A DNA stretch of 64,000 bases, from NCBI GenBank assembly GCA_964023205.1, contig OZ026838.1, forward strand, positions 24,083,843 to 24,147,842, written 5' to 3'. Origin of the DNA: Lutraria lutraria (taxonomy: Eukaryota > Mollusca > Bivalvia > Venerida > Mactridae). How positions within the stretch are numbered: the first letter of the stretch is position 1; every line of letters begins with the position of its first letter. This document shows positions 10,057 to 21,325 of the stretch, one piece after another. A program made the translations under genes and the position numbers. The notes beneath the pieces were generated by a model. It saw nothing but the letters and a program-made list of their open reading frames with translations, searched no databases and was not told where the DNA came from.

Positions 10057-10490
10057 AGATTTCCGTTTCATGTTTTTTGGCTGATTTAATCATCATTATT
10101 ATTAAATTCAAATGTTATTTGAATTACTGAAAATTAAGAAGGAAATGTCATAATATTTTTAAGAACTTCATTACGGGTAGGTCTCAAGTATTTAATTTTC
10201 ACTGCTGACTGAATGTATGGTAAAATTAGTATTAAAATTTTTGTGCCCCAACGCCGAAAGATGATGGTCATATAGGTTAACCAGATAAATATTTATTTAG
10301 AAAAGTTTATCAGTATATGAAGTTGTGAATAAAAGGTTTTAACTCTGTCAAAGGCTGAATACTCTAGAGTTATCTGCCCTTGAATTTGCACTCGGGTATT
10401 TCACATATGAAAATCTTGTGAGACACACAATTATCTCAAAAAGAATTTGGTTCAGAGATTTAACTAAATTTGAAATAATGCTAATTGTTC
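10057..10490. other. Spacer, nothing recognised
   Basis: AT-rich sequence between two AGCTCAC-type repeats. No gene, RNA or terminal repeat seen. Confidence 0.5.
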
Positions 10491-10495
10491 TTTTT

Positions 10496-12074
10496 AGCTC
10501 ACCAGAGCACGAATGTGCTCAGGGTGAGCTTTTGTGATCGCCCTGCGTCCATCGTGCGTCGTTCGTCGTGAAGTGGCGTCCATATTTACTTAAGACAACA
10601 TCTCCTCCTACACCGCTATTCCGATTGCAACCAAACTTTGCTGAAATGATCCTTGGGTGGTCCCCTTTCAAAGTTGTTCAAAAAATTAAATTTCATTAAA
10701 AACTCTGGTTGCTATGGCAACAAATAGAAAAAACTTAAAAAATCTTCTTGTCCAAAACCACAGGGCCTAGAGCTGAGATATTTGGTATGTAGCATTGTCT
10801 AATGGAACTCTACAAAGTTTGTTCAAATCATTCCGCCCCGGGGGTAACTTGATTTTACATAGACTTATATAGGAAATTTAAAAAATCTTCTTGTCAAAAA
10901 CTACAATGCCTAGAGCTTTGATATTTGGTGTGTAGCATAGTCTAGTGGACCTCTACCAAGTTTGTTCAAATTATTGCCTTAGGGTCAAAATTGGCCCCGC
11001 CCCGGGGGTCACTTGATTTATATAAACTTATATAGGAAAATTTAAAAAATCTTCTTCTCCGAAACCACAAGGCCTAGAGCTAAGATATTTGGTATGTAGC
11101 ATTATCTAGTGGACCTCTACCAAGTTTGTTCAAATTATTGCCCTAGGATCAAAATTGGCCCCGCCCCGGGGGTCACTTGATTTTTATAGACTTATATAGG
11201 AAAATTTAAAAAATCTTCTTCTCCGAAACCACAAGGCCTAGAGCTAAGATATTTGGTATGTAGCATTATCTAGTGGACCTCTACCAAGTTTGTTCAAATT
11301 ATTGCCCTAGGGTCAAAATTGGCGATGCACTGGGGTTTATTCTATTTTATATAGGAAAATTTAAAAAGTCTTCTTCTCCGAAACCACAAGGCCTAGAGCT
11401 AAGATATTTGGTATGTAGCATTATCTAGTGGACCTGTACCAAGTTTGTTCAAATTATTGCCCTACGGTCAAAATTGGCCCCGCCCCGGGGGTCACTTGAT
11501 TTATATAGACTTATAAAGGAAAATTTAAAAAATCTTCTTCTCCGAAACCACAAGGCCTAGAGCTAAGATATTTAGTATGTAGCATTGTCTAGTGGACTTC
11601 TACCAAGTTTGTTCAAATTATTGCCCTAGGGTCAAAATTGGCCCCGCCCCGGAGGTCACTTGATTTATATAGACTTATATAGGAAAAATTAAAAAATCTT
11701 CTCCGAAACTGCAAGGCCTAGAGCTTAGATATTTTGTATGTGGCATTGTCTAGTGGACCTCTACCAAGTTTGTTCAAATTATGGCCCTGGGGTCAAAATT
11801 AGCCCTGCCCTGGGGTTTATTCTATTTTATATAGGAAAATTTTAAAAAATCTTCTTCTCCGAAACCACAAGGCCTAGAGCTAAGATATTTGGTATCTAGC
11901 TTTGTCTAATGGACCTCTTTTAAATCTGTTCATGTAATGGCCATGGGATAAAAAACGGCCCAGATGGGTCACTTGATCTTACTTGGACTAGTATAGAAAA
12001 CTTCAACAATGTTAATCTCCAAATGACCTTTTCTCCTGGTGAGCATTTATAGGGCCATCATGGCCCTCTTGTTT
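10496..12074 (+). repeat. Family-2 AGCTCAC repeat with ~160-bp tandem core
   Basis: Begins TTTTTAGCTCACCAGAGC with a 5' hairpin closing at GGGTGAGC, then a GTGCGTCGTTCGTCGT short tandem. The core has about eight units near 160 bp, marked by CAAGGCCTAGAGCT or close variants at roughly 10765, 10910, 11065, 11232, 11390, 11550, 11713 and 11870; each holds GGCCCCGCCCCGGGGGTCAC or a decayed form. The end is GGTGAGCATTTATAGGGCCATCATGGCCCTCTTGTTT-like. It shares termini and layout with family 1 but not the unit sequence. Confidence 0.85.
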
Positions 12075-12690
12075 AATTTAGCTACAATGCGATAACAGTA
12101 TGAAAATATTGCTGTTCTCTTAAAGGTACAATTACCTAAACTACCTTAGATAAACTTGAAATTTATGATATTTTAAAATTCAATTTTTGGCAAAAAGGGT
12201 TCATTATCAACAACAACAACAATAAAACATTTTTCATTCAGAACAAATTTACATCCCATATGTATATATATAGACAGATTACCATTCAAGACAAAGGCAC
12301 AGCTTAACATTCAACATATTACATTTTTTACTCATATATATTGTCAATAGCATAATAATAATTGAATTATACTTAAGAAACAAGAACCATATTATTTATA
12401 AGTAACATTTACATTTGTATTAAACTTTGTATCTATCTAACAAATAGCAATAATTAAAAGAAACGTTTTCTTGTAAAGTAATAAGGAAGAAGTTCATTAA
12501 TATTTTTGGATTTCAAAAGATCAATAAATAGTTTCACTTTACTCTAATCTTTCTAATATTAACATTGATTTTCGTAAGTGAAACCAGCAGCAAACAACCA
12601 TGTCATTTATTTAGAAAATTTCATGGCTATGTGTAATCCAGAAGAGATATATTTGGCTTATGTACGGCAGAAATTATAATACAAAGTATT
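12075..12690. other. AT-rich spacer, nothing recognised
   Basis: Contains a CAACAACAACAACAATAA run near 12210 and a minus-strand ORF that only shadows the gag remnant downstream. No feature assigned. Confidence 0.45.
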
Positions 12691-13062
12691 TTGTTAAGAT
12701 ATCTTGTTGATGAGGAAATTTTGGAAGGAATTATTCTCTCTCTTGTTGTTTTTGTGGAATATGAGTTTCGATTAAAGCAACTTGAACTTGAGAAAATTCG
12801 GTTGGAATTAGAATGGGAAGAAAGAGATACGAGATTCGAGATTGAGTCTTCTAACTTTGATGTCATTAGGCTTGTTCCTCCTTTCAAAGAAAAAGAAGTG
12901 AACAAATGTTTTTGTTGCTGGAATTTTGAAATGGCCAAAAGAGCACTGGGCACTCCTTTTGATGAGTGTTTGACAGGCAATGCCATTTGCAAACTAGAGC
13001 TATCACTGAAGGTGATCAATACCCCCAGATACCACATTGACACAGGTATTAATACAATTTAA
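12691..13062 (+). pseudogene. Ty3/Gypsy-type gag remnant (capsid N-terminal part)
   Basis: A 123-residue frame. Residues about 25-50 form a charged helix (RLKQLELEKIRLELEWEERD), followed by FDVIRLVPPFKEKEVNKCF and LTGNAICKLELSL. From memory this matches gag of a common metazoan Gypsy group, where the helix precedes '(K)F(V)PPFxExEVDKYF' and then 'LTGKA'. Gag would form the particle. The capsid is cut short: segments are missing or shifted around 12930-12970 and no zinc knuckle, protease or RT follows. I assign it as a truncated remnant and not a host gene. Confidence 0.55.
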
Positions 13063-13160
13063 AAAGGGAAATAAAACAGTCCCCTTTTCTTTGAATATCT
13101 ACAAATAGTTGCTGAGAAACAGACCAAACAATTTCTTAATATACATAAATATATATATAT

Positions 13161-13430
13161 CGCAACCGTGGCCGAGTGGGTAGGGTATCCGCCTTCGGAG
13201 TGGGAGATCGAATGTTCAAACCCCAGTGGAGACTAGGTTACAACTGGTGGGGTTGGTTGTTGAGCCGCCAGTTAGTTAAATAATGGTAATCGTTGGCCCA
13301 TCTCAGCCAGGCAACTGGCAAAGGAGAAGGGATATGGGAGGTTGTGTGTGAACATAAGATACCGGTAGGTGTCTCATAAACCAACTTGGCTGGCCCTTTC
13401 AATAGGGGTGACACTATAATAAACAGTACC
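13161..13430 (+). mobile_element. tRNA-derived SINE
   Basis: The head reads GCAACCGTGGCCGAGTGGGT (box A-like TGGCCGAGTGG) and about 40 bp later TGTTCAAACCCCAG (box B-like GTTCAAACC), the internal RNA polymerase III promoter of a tRNA. A non-tRNA body follows to about 13430. The stem pairings are too degraded for a functional tRNA. A short AT microsatellite precedes it; no clear TSD was found. Confidence 0.65.
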
Positions 13431-13439
13431 GTTACTTTT

Positions 13440-13693
13440 CATACACCATACAAAAAGGAACAAAGGGTCATAACTCAGTAAAAATTAATCCAAACAACCT
13501 GCTTAATGTATGCAGAACTCGGCTTACTTCTTATGACTTCTGTGAAGTTTCATTTAAATTCTGTTAGTAGTTGCTGTGAAATTGTCAAGACAAATTTTGT
13601 CCACAGACACACAGACAGACCGACATACTGACCAACTGTAAATCTTGAATCCAATATAGCCCCGATATATTTCATATCTGGGGGTATAATTAC
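13440..13693 (+). repeat. Dispersed repeat with CAGACAGACCGAC tract and terminal hairpin
   Basis: Contains GGGTCATAACTCAGTAAAAA, GTGAAGTTTCATTTAAATTC, then an ACAGACACACAGACAGACCGAC tract and the hairpin-like end CCCCGATATATTTCATATCTGGGG. I recognise this layout as a common dispersed repeat class in mollusc-like genomes. The boundaries are approximate and there is no coding potential. Confidence 0.5.
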
Positions 13694-14030
13694 ACTCAAC
13701 TTAGTGTTACACAGAACTCTAGTTATGACACTTTAAAAGAAACCATCTTGAATGGGTATGAGTAAGTTCCTGAGGCTTATCAATGCATTATCATTTAAGA
13801 CTTGCAAAACAAATTTGGTTAAACTGATGTAGAATTTGCTAGAATAATTGTTTGATAAGTGGTGTTCTTCCAAAAAGATTGACAAAGATCAGGAGAAATC
13901 TACTTCCAATAATTTGACTGGCATGTAAAACTGCTCTGAAGCACCTAAAAGAAGGTCATTTTTAATGAAAAAAAAAACACTGATATTTCCCTCCTACTAC
14001 ACCGTTTCTCTACTTAATATACTAAACAAC
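13694..14030. other. Spacer, nothing recognised
   Basis: AT-rich sequence upstream of the LINE D insertion; it would be the pre-insertion flank. No feature seen. Confidence 0.45.
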
Positions 14031-14092
14031 AAATTATCATTGAACATGTTTTAATTTGTTTGTAGCATTTGAGACATGCAACCATTATAAAC
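14031..14092 (+). repeat. 62-bp target-site duplication of LINE D, left copy
   Basis: Starts AAATTATCATTGAACATG and ends CCATTATAAAC. The same 62 bp recur at 16980-17041 with a single A/G difference, bracketing LINE D and its poly(A). Confidence 0.85.
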
Positions 14093-14243
14093 ATATATAT
14101 TATAACAATACAATATCATATATATTTAAAGTTCAAATATGTGAATCCATGTTTAAACATTTACTTATCATCTAAATATACAATAATACCATCCTCAACA
14201 TAGTTAATTAAAGTATTCAATACCAAATATATTTTTATTACTT

Positions 14244-16225
14244 GTGCTATTCAACATTCTTATACACAAAGTTTTATCAGTATGCGAAACAGACTCAGCT
14301 TTTGACACTTTATCATTTACATTTATAGAAAAATGTCTTTCAATATTTCAATTTGGACCTATGTTAAAGAAATGGATACATTTGTTTTTATATAATACTG
14401 AAACTTGTGTTAATCTTAATGGATTTTATCTCAATTTTTCAAAGTTAAGAGAGGCTGCAGGCAAGGTGATCCAATATCACCATATATATTCATTTTATGT
14501 GCTGAAATATTGGCTATAAAAATAAGACAATGCAAATATATAAAAGGTATTATAATTGAAGGTGAAGAATATGAAATATCTCAATTTGCAGACGATACAT
14601 CACTTTTGTTGGATGGATCAGAAAAATCACTAAATACTGTCCTAGAGTTATTACATAAATTTCAAATGATTTCTAGATTAAAAGTCAATTTTGATAAAAC
14701 TAAAGTCATTTGGATATATATAAGGCTCCCTTAAATATAGCACCAGATCGATTAAGACTAAATGGAAACTTACATGGGGTGATACACAATTTAAATTGTT
14801 GGGATTGATCTTTGATGTTGATTTAGATAAAATGATAGATATAAATTTTAAAGAAAAACTTCAGAAAGTAAAGAATTGCATTGCTCACTGGAAGAAAAGG
14901 AAATTAACTCCTTTTGGAAAAATTACTGTCATAAAATCAATGTTACTTCCTTTATTTATTCATTGCTTTACAAGTTTACCTACACCTAATACATTATTTT
15001 TGAAAACACTTAATGATATATTTTATGAATTTGTATGGGAAGGCAAAGCAAAAATAAAAAAACAGTTATTATCAAAACATACAGAGAAGGTGGACTGAAA
15101 ATGGTTGATATTAGCAGCTATATACATTGTTTAAAGATAAAATGGTTAAGAAAATATGTCAGTAATAACAAAGGGAAATGTTATACACTAGTAAATTCAT
15201 TATTCAATATTGACAACATTTTTAATACAGGAAAACAATTTTGTGAACTGATCACTAATAAGATAAAAAATGCTTTTTGGATTGATGTTTTGAAGGCTTA
15301 TTCTTTGTTTATAGATAAACTTTGAATTGATAATGTAGAACAAGTGCGTCATATGCCATTGTTTTATAATCACAACTTGCTTACAGGAAGTAGGTATTTT
15401 TTTCATGAAAACTTTATATAAGAAAGAATTTAGATTTGTTCAGGACATTTTTAATCAATATGGAGAATTTGTAGACTTAAAATACTTAGAATTAATTACC
15501 AAGAAGACAATTAACTTTTTACAATATCATAGCTTAAAACAGGCAATAAAAAGGTACATACAGAACCTTAACATTTTAATTCCTAACAACCTCCTCAATG
15601 TTCAATATCCTTTTATAAATTGTTATATAAAACCTATTCTACTTGATAAAAACATCAATAATAATATCTATTTGACTTTTGTTAAAAATAATGATGTGCC
15701 AACAAGTCAAGAAAAATGGAACAAATATTTTTTAAATAATGACATTAATTGGCATTTCATTTATAATGCTGTATTCAGATGTTCAAAAGACTCATATATT
15801 CAATGGTTTCAGACAAGAATTATTCATAGGATATTGGCTACAAACTCACTTTTGTTTAGAATGAAAATTGTTGATAGTAAAATGTGTACTTTTTGTAACT
15901 GTCATGAAGAAACTCTTGTACATTTATTTTGGGAGTGTAGCAAAATTCAACTTTTATTTCAATATATCAAAGACAACATACCTAATTTTGATAAGATATT
16001 ATGCTGTAAATCATTTTATTTTAGGTTCGGAAAACAGTGATTTTAAATATGATATTTTGTTTTTGGAAAGGAAAAGATATATATTTGGCAAAAAGAAAAA
16101 ATATTTTACCTTCATGTATTGGTTTTAAAGGTAATCTAAAACTTGCTTGGGACATTAATAAAAATACAAATATGAGTGAACTTGAAAAGGAAAGATGGTC
16201 AATTGTAAGACACCTGATTGAATAA
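14244..16225 (+). pseudogene. LINE D reverse transcriptase and C-terminal domain, frameshifted
   Basis: The RT starts near motif A (TDSAFDTLSFTFIEKCL), then motif B is read across a frameshift near 14440 as RGCRQGDPISPYIF. Motif C QFADDTSLLL keeps both Asp, followed by KVNFDKTKVIW. A frameshift near 14730 leads to LLGLIFDVDLDK, HWKKRKLTPFGKITVIKS, FVWEGKAKIKK and EGGLKMVDISSYI. The C-terminal part at 15405-16040 has a zinc knuckle CTFCNCHEETLVHLFWEC, and after another shift at ~16030 GFKGNLKLAWDIN. This set is typical of the L1/Tx1 group. At least four frame breaks make it a pseudogene. Confidence 0.85.
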
Positions 16226-16323
16226 CTACACAATATTGTTACTAATATCCCATTATAAGATAATCCATTTATTTTTGCTTTATTTCACTTTATAAATTAT
16301 AGATAAACATATATATGTTCATT

Positions 16324-16834
16324 CAAGGACTTGTATACATACATGGATTCGCAACTTCCGTATTAACAGTTTAAAGTAATCAAATCCCGCGATAATAAGA
16401 CGTGAATGAACGGGAATACAAGCTATTAATTGTTTACAAAAGCGAAAATACGAAAATATCCGTGATAATCCGAATGATAATAACAGCGAAAATATCCATG
16501 GTATTCCGAATGTTTAATCTCGGAGACGAAAGGATTATAATAGATGTCCGCCATCTTGGAATTTAAAATGTTCGACTGATGCCTTTTTCAATGCTTATAC
16601 TTAGACTTTGTGGATTATAAATGTATCTCAATATCTTCAAGGAATTTGTTGCATCCTTTACCAATTTCCCGTGCCCAATTGCCAGAGTTTTTTTTAGTAT
16701 AATCAAATTCGTAAACACCCAATTACAGCTGTCGGACATTGCCGAGTATATAGTAATGCATTGTGGGATCGCCGAACGATATTGTTTGAGCTATTTTTAG
16801 CAGTTGCGAATCCATGTATGTATATAAGTCCTTG
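16324..16834. mobile_element. MITE with 34-bp TIRs in LINE D 3' UTR
   Basis: The TIRs begin CAAGGACTTGTATACATACA at 16324 and mirror at 16801-16834 with two mismatches. GTTCATT flanks both sides (16317-16323 and 16835-16841), an apparent 7-bp duplication. The 511-bp interior is noncoding. A decayed part of the same family lies at 51520-51610 in the opposite orientation. The superfamily is unclear because 7-bp duplications are uncommon. Confidence 0.8.
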
Positions 16835-16979
16835 GTTCATTATAGTAGTTTTACCATGTAATAGTAAATATTTATCATGAAATTAAATGTAAGGTATGAA
16901 GGTGGGATGACCCCGACCCCCTCAGACCTATTACAGGGTGAAATAAACGGGGTTACCCTGTTGGGGCCTCAAAAAAAAA

Positions 16980-17041
16980 AAATTATCATTGAACATGTTT
17001 TAATTTGTTTGTAGCGTTTGAGACATGCAACCATTATAAAC
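16980..17041 (+). repeat. 62-bp target-site duplication of LINE D, right copy
   Basis: Second copy of the 62-bp flank, immediately after the poly(A) run; one mismatch with the left copy (TGTAGCG vs TGTAGCA). Confidence 0.85.
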
Positions 17042-17111
17042 TCTGAAATAAAAGAATGGGAACTAATATTATGGAACACACATCAAAGTTTTCCGATTAA
17101 AAATTATATAT

Positions 17112-18110
17112 CTACATAATTACGAATACATGATTATCATAAACACAATGACTCAATACTAACAATCTCTCAGATAAACTGTCTTTAATATAACCATCCT
17201 TAGCAGTTTCACTAGCCCATCGTCCATGCCTTTTAAATAATCTGTCTTTAATTCCATTATTTGCTGCTACTGAAGTGCCACCAGCTCCAAGAGAATGTAA
17301 GCAGTATCTATTCACATCATCAACATGCGGTTTTAAAGCATCCCTGAAAAAGTCCCGTTGCATAGAATATGATATCGCTTTATTCGATATCCTTGGTTGA
17401 TGACCATGTAATGTCGTATATAAATTGCAAAATAAAAAATCATTATCTACAAATTGGCACCAATTAACATATTATTCTGAATTTTTCTCAGGACACAGGA
17501 TCATTCTCTATTTTAGCAATCACTATCCATGAACCATCTCTATATTTATAATCATTACTCTTTTCAAGGAATATATTCATGTGTGTAACGTAAAAAAATC
17601 ACATCACACAACCTTATATTTGATCATTCTGCACTAAGCATGAAGCCAGAGAAAGCTACTTTCATTGCACAAATAATTCTCTGACTGAACATATTTCCCA
17701 TCAGAATACAAGTTATTATAAACGGCATGTAATAAATCTACAGTGACTGGTTCCTTTTTCAATGTTGGATTTGCTAATTTTCTTTTAGCAGCTTCCAGAA
17801 TATTTTTCACTAACGATGAATCGGTACGAGAATTAAACCTGTATATATCATGATAATATTTTATGTTGTAAAATACTGTTATTACTGGAGCCGAAGAATT
17901 TGCACTTCGTATAATTGATGCCAAATATAACGCCATTGGATGAACTTTGGCAGGAAGTGTATCCCCGCTCTCTAAACCATTACTTAGAGCCCATCGATTC
18001 CAACGTGTGAATCCTTTTTTGTATTTCCTACTTGTACTGTCCGCACGTGATCGACTCCTGTAACAGTTGAGGGAGTTGTTCCACACTCTCCGTCAAGTCT
18101 CCAGGCAACA
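17112..18110 (-). pseudogene. DIRS tyrosine recombinase
   Basis: The recombinase would integrate a circular DNA copy. The N-terminal core-binding part (18086-17634) includes STSRKYKKGFTRWNRWA and LEAAKRKLANPTLKKEPVTV, typical of DIRS recombinases. The middle (17630-17365) is frameshifted but readable: HMNIFLEKSNDYKYRDGSW, LYTTLHGHQPRISNKAISYS. The C-terminal part (17363-17112) reads RYCLHSLGAGGTSVAANNG, FKRHGRWASETAKDGYIKD. The catalytic H-x-x-R is HSLG here, so the second catalytic Arg is Gly, while the Tyr in KDGYIKD remains. Frameshifts and the Arg loss make it inactive. Confidence 0.85.
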
Positions 18111-18310
18111 CATCTATATAATTTTTATGAGTCTGTAAAAATAGATGCATAATGACATACACTTGTAAATAATTTGCTCACAAACATAAAAATGAAATGT
18201 TAACTAATTTCAGTTTGCTATAACTATATGCAGTATATTGATACATCGCATCTATTCGACAAAATCTACAATGTCAACAAGATTAATAACAATACAATAA
18301 ACAACAAAAA
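18111..18310. other. DIRS-derived or satellite-flanking spacer
   Basis: AT-rich sequence between the recombinase start and the satellite; stop codons in all minus frames. Probably decayed DIRS. Confidence 0.35.
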
Positions 18311-19310
18311 TCTATAAAACCAGGAAATTTCTATCCTGCATTGGTATTTCATTCATTATGGTGCTACAGTGCACACAAGATATGATAATGGTCTATAAAA
18401 CCAGGAAATCACTATCCTGCGTTGGTATTTAAATCATGATAGTGCTACAGTGCACACAAGATATGATAATGGTCTATAAAACCAGGAAATCACTTTCCTG
18501 TGTCGGTATTTAAATTATGATGGCGCTACAGTGCACACAAGATATGATAATGGTCTATAAAACCAGAAAATCACTATCCTGCGTTGGTATTTAAATCATG
18601 ATGGTGCTACAGTGCACACATGATTTGATAATGGTCTATAAAACCAAGAAATCACTATCCTGCGTTGGTATTTAAATCATGATAGTGCTACAGTGCACAC
18701 AAGATATGATAATGGTCTATAAAACCAGGAAATCACTTTCCTGTGTCGGTATTTAAATCATGATGGCGCTACAGTGCACACAAGATATGATAATGGTCTA
18801 TAAAACCAGGAAATCACTATCCTAGCTGCGTTGGTATTTAAATCATGATGGTGCTACAGTGCACACAAGATATGATAATGGTCTATAAAACCAGGAAATC
18901 ACTATCCTAGCTGCGTTGGTATTTAAATCATGATGGTGCTACAGTGCACACAAGATATGATAATGGTCTATAAAACCAGGAAATCACTATCCTAGCTGCG
19001 TTGGTATTTAAATCATGATGGTGCTACAGTGCACACAAGATATGATAATGGTCTATAAAACCAGAAAATCACTATCCTGCGTTGGTATTTAAATCATGAT
19101 AGTGCTACAGTGCACACAAGATATGATAATGGTCTATAAAACCAGGAAATCACTATCCTGCGTTGGTATTTAAATCATGATAGTGCTACAGTGCACACAA
19201 GATATGATAATGGTCTATAAAACCAGGAAATCACTATCCTGCGTTGGTATTTAAATCATGATAGTGCTACAGTGCACACAAGATATGATAATGGACTATA
19301 AAACCAGGAT
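18311..19310 (+). repeat. 81-bp satellite array, 12+ units, inside the DIRS element
   Basis: Unit starts (TCTATAAAACCAGG) at 18311, 18392, 18473, 18554, 18635, 18716, 18797, 18882, 18967, 19052, 19133, 19214 and 19295 (last partial). Period is 81 bp except three consecutive 85-bp units (from 18797) carrying an extra TAGC-type 4 bp (CCTAGCTGCG vs CCTGCG). Units contain ATTTAAAT and GTGCTACAGTGCACAC. Units at 18473 and 18716 share a CCTGTGTCGG variant, hinting at block copying. It replaces the end of the RNase H region. Confidence 0.95.
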
Positions 19311-19312
19311 CT

Positions 19313-20005
19313 AATACCCTGTGAACTGCTGTTAACTCTCTCCATGTAGACAACTTCAAACATTCTACCGATGTCCACATACCATGTGCAATACAGTTTG
19401 CACAGTTTATTTTATAACCGGCATAACCAGTAGCGCATCACTATAAAAATTGTAGAAAAAAATAACAATTTCTTATGATTCAAATGTTCAACATTACATT
19501 TCCAGAATTCTATCGATCTGCTCTATTATACCGTTGATATTTTTATGTAATATTCCCATGAATTAGCATTTAGTATATCTGCGCTTAGATATTTTGTCAT
19601 AATTAATGCGATATCTCCCAGCACTAATCTCATTGATATTAATAGCCCAACTAAGCTAGCAGTTTGCCTTACATGCACCCTTCGATGAACTTTGATGCTG
19701 TTCAAAATGTTATTTATAGTTCTTTCTACTTTACCAATTCTCTGAAGAGGAATAGAATTTATCCCTTCCTATGAATTTAGACCCGACCCTAAAAAACATA
19801 TGTTTTGAACTGGGACTCAACATGATTTATCAGCTTTAAGAATGAACCCCGAATTATTAAGATCTTGTTTAACCTCACTTGCCAACACAGAAACTGACCC
19901 AAAGTTATTTTCGCAACCAAAACCATCATCAAGGAGCATTAATATCTTAGCCATAGATAAACCAAATATTAGGACCAAAAATTTGTAATAAATTATCTCC
20001 CCTTT
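19313..20005 (-). pseudogene. DIRS reverse transcriptase C-terminus and RNase H
   Basis: Minus reading from 20005: EIIYYKFLVLIFGLSMAKI, then LMLLDDGFGCEN (the catalytic LDDG), LASEVKQDLNNSGFILKADK, a stop, CFLGSGLNS, a stop, INSIPLQRIGKVERTINNIL, VRQTASLVGLLISMRLVLGDI and IMTKYLSADILNANSWEYY. After stops and a shift, RNase H appears: TGYAGYKINCANCIAHGMW and LSTWRELTAVHRVL. Residues between the FGLS and LDDG blocks are fewer than usual, so a small deletion is likely. The end of RNase H is lost at the satellite. Confidence 0.85.
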
Positions 20006-20007
20006 TT

Positions 20008-21323
20008 AGCTCACATGTCACAAAGTGACAAAGTGAGCTATTAGGATCATTCTCCGTCTGGCGTCCAGCGTTGTGCGGTGTGCGTCGTGCGTCGTCAAAC
20101 TTTATGTTGTGACCACACTAGCGGCCACATTTTTAGCTCAATTTTAGCAAAACTGGGTCAGAACATTAATATCAACAAAATCTCGAACGAGTTCGATATT
20201 GGGCCATTTTCGGTAAAAAACGAGGTCACCAGGGCCAAATAAGGGAAAACCTTGTGAACACTTTAGAAATCACTGTTTTGACTGGATCTTCATGAAACTT
20301 TGTCAGAATGTTTATTTTAATAATATAAAGGTCAAGTTTGATAATGGGTCATTTCCGGTGAAAAACAAGGTCACTAGGGCAAATTGCTGGAAAACCTTGT
20401 GAACACTCTAGAAGTCACTGTTTTGATTGGATGATCATGAAACCTTGTCAGAATGTTTGTCTTCATAATATCTTGGATGAGTTCGAACATGGGTCATCTT
20501 GGGTTAAAAACTAGGTCGCTAGGTCAAATCTTATGAAAAACCATGTTAACACTGTTGATTTCACAGTTATTATTGGAACTTCACCAAACTTTATCAAATC
20601 GTTTGTTTTAATGATATAACGGTCAAGTATAAATATGGGTCATCTGGGGTCAATAACTAGGTCACCAGGTCAAATCTTAGGAAAACTTTGTTAACACTGT
20701 AGATGTCACAGTTTTAATTGGATCTTCACCAAACCTTGTCAGAATGTTTGCCTCAATGATATGTGGGTCAAAGTTGAACATGGGTCAGCCGGGGTCAAAA
20801 ACTGGGTCACCAGGTCAAATTTTAGGTAAAAATCTTGTAAAAGCTCTAAATGTCATGGTTTTTATTGGATCTTGGCCAAACCTTGTCAGATTGTTTGTCT
20901 TAATGATAGTAAGGACAAGTTTAAATATGGGTCACCTAGGGTAAAAAACTAGGTCACAAGTTCAAATCTTAGGAAAACCTTATTATCACTGTAGATGTCA
21001 AATTTTGATTGTATCTTCACCAAACCTTGTCAGAATGTTTGTCTTAATGATTTCTAAGACAAATTCAAACATAGGTCATCTGGGGTCAAAAACTAGGCCA
21101 CGAGGTCAAATCTTAGGAAAACCTTGTCTATGCTGTAGTTTTCATGGTTTTGATTGGATCTTCACCAAATTTTGTCAGAATGTTTGTCTTATTTGTATGT
21201 AGGACAAGTTCTAAAATGGGTCATCTGGGGTCAAAAACTAGGTCACCGGTTTAAAACAATGTTTTAATGAGTGAACAGTGATTGTCATGTGAGCGATATA
21301 GGGCCATCTTGGCCCTCTTGTTT
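20008..21323 (+). repeat. Family-1 AGCTCAC repeat, copy b (inside DIRS RT)
   Basis: Full-length: AGCTCACATGTCACAAAG at the 5' end, GTCGTGC short tandem, about seven ~145-bp units, GTCATGTGAGCG and GGGCCATCTTGGCCC at the 3' end. Removing it joins the two parts of the DIRS RT in the same frame (GFSRVN / KGEIIYYKF). Small ORFs inside are unit read-through. Confidence 0.9.
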
Positions 21324-21325
21324 GT

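Larger units (their letters stand above)
14093..16979 (+). mobile_element. LINE D, 5'-truncated Tx1/L1-like retrotransposon with poly(A)
   Basis: Bounded by a 62-bp direct duplication and ending in a run of A (16971-16982), as expected of target-primed reverse transcription. It holds the RT palm onward plus C-terminal domain, and a 3' UTR invaded by a MITE (16324-16834). The first ~150 bp (14093-14243) are AT-rich and I could not align them with RT; a 5' inversion or filler is possible. Confidence 0.85.

Noticed and set aside
12627..13043. 138-codon minus-strand ORF opposite the gag remnant
   Set aside because: Serine-rich shadow of the plus-strand gag frame, which matches a known domain.
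13161..13240. Functional tRNA gene
   Set aside because: Boxes A and B are visible but the acceptor and anticodon stems do not pair and a SINE body follows.
18311..19310. CRISPR-like array
   Set aside because: The 81-bp units are contiguous with no unique spacers, and the sequence is animal repeat DNA. It is a satellite.
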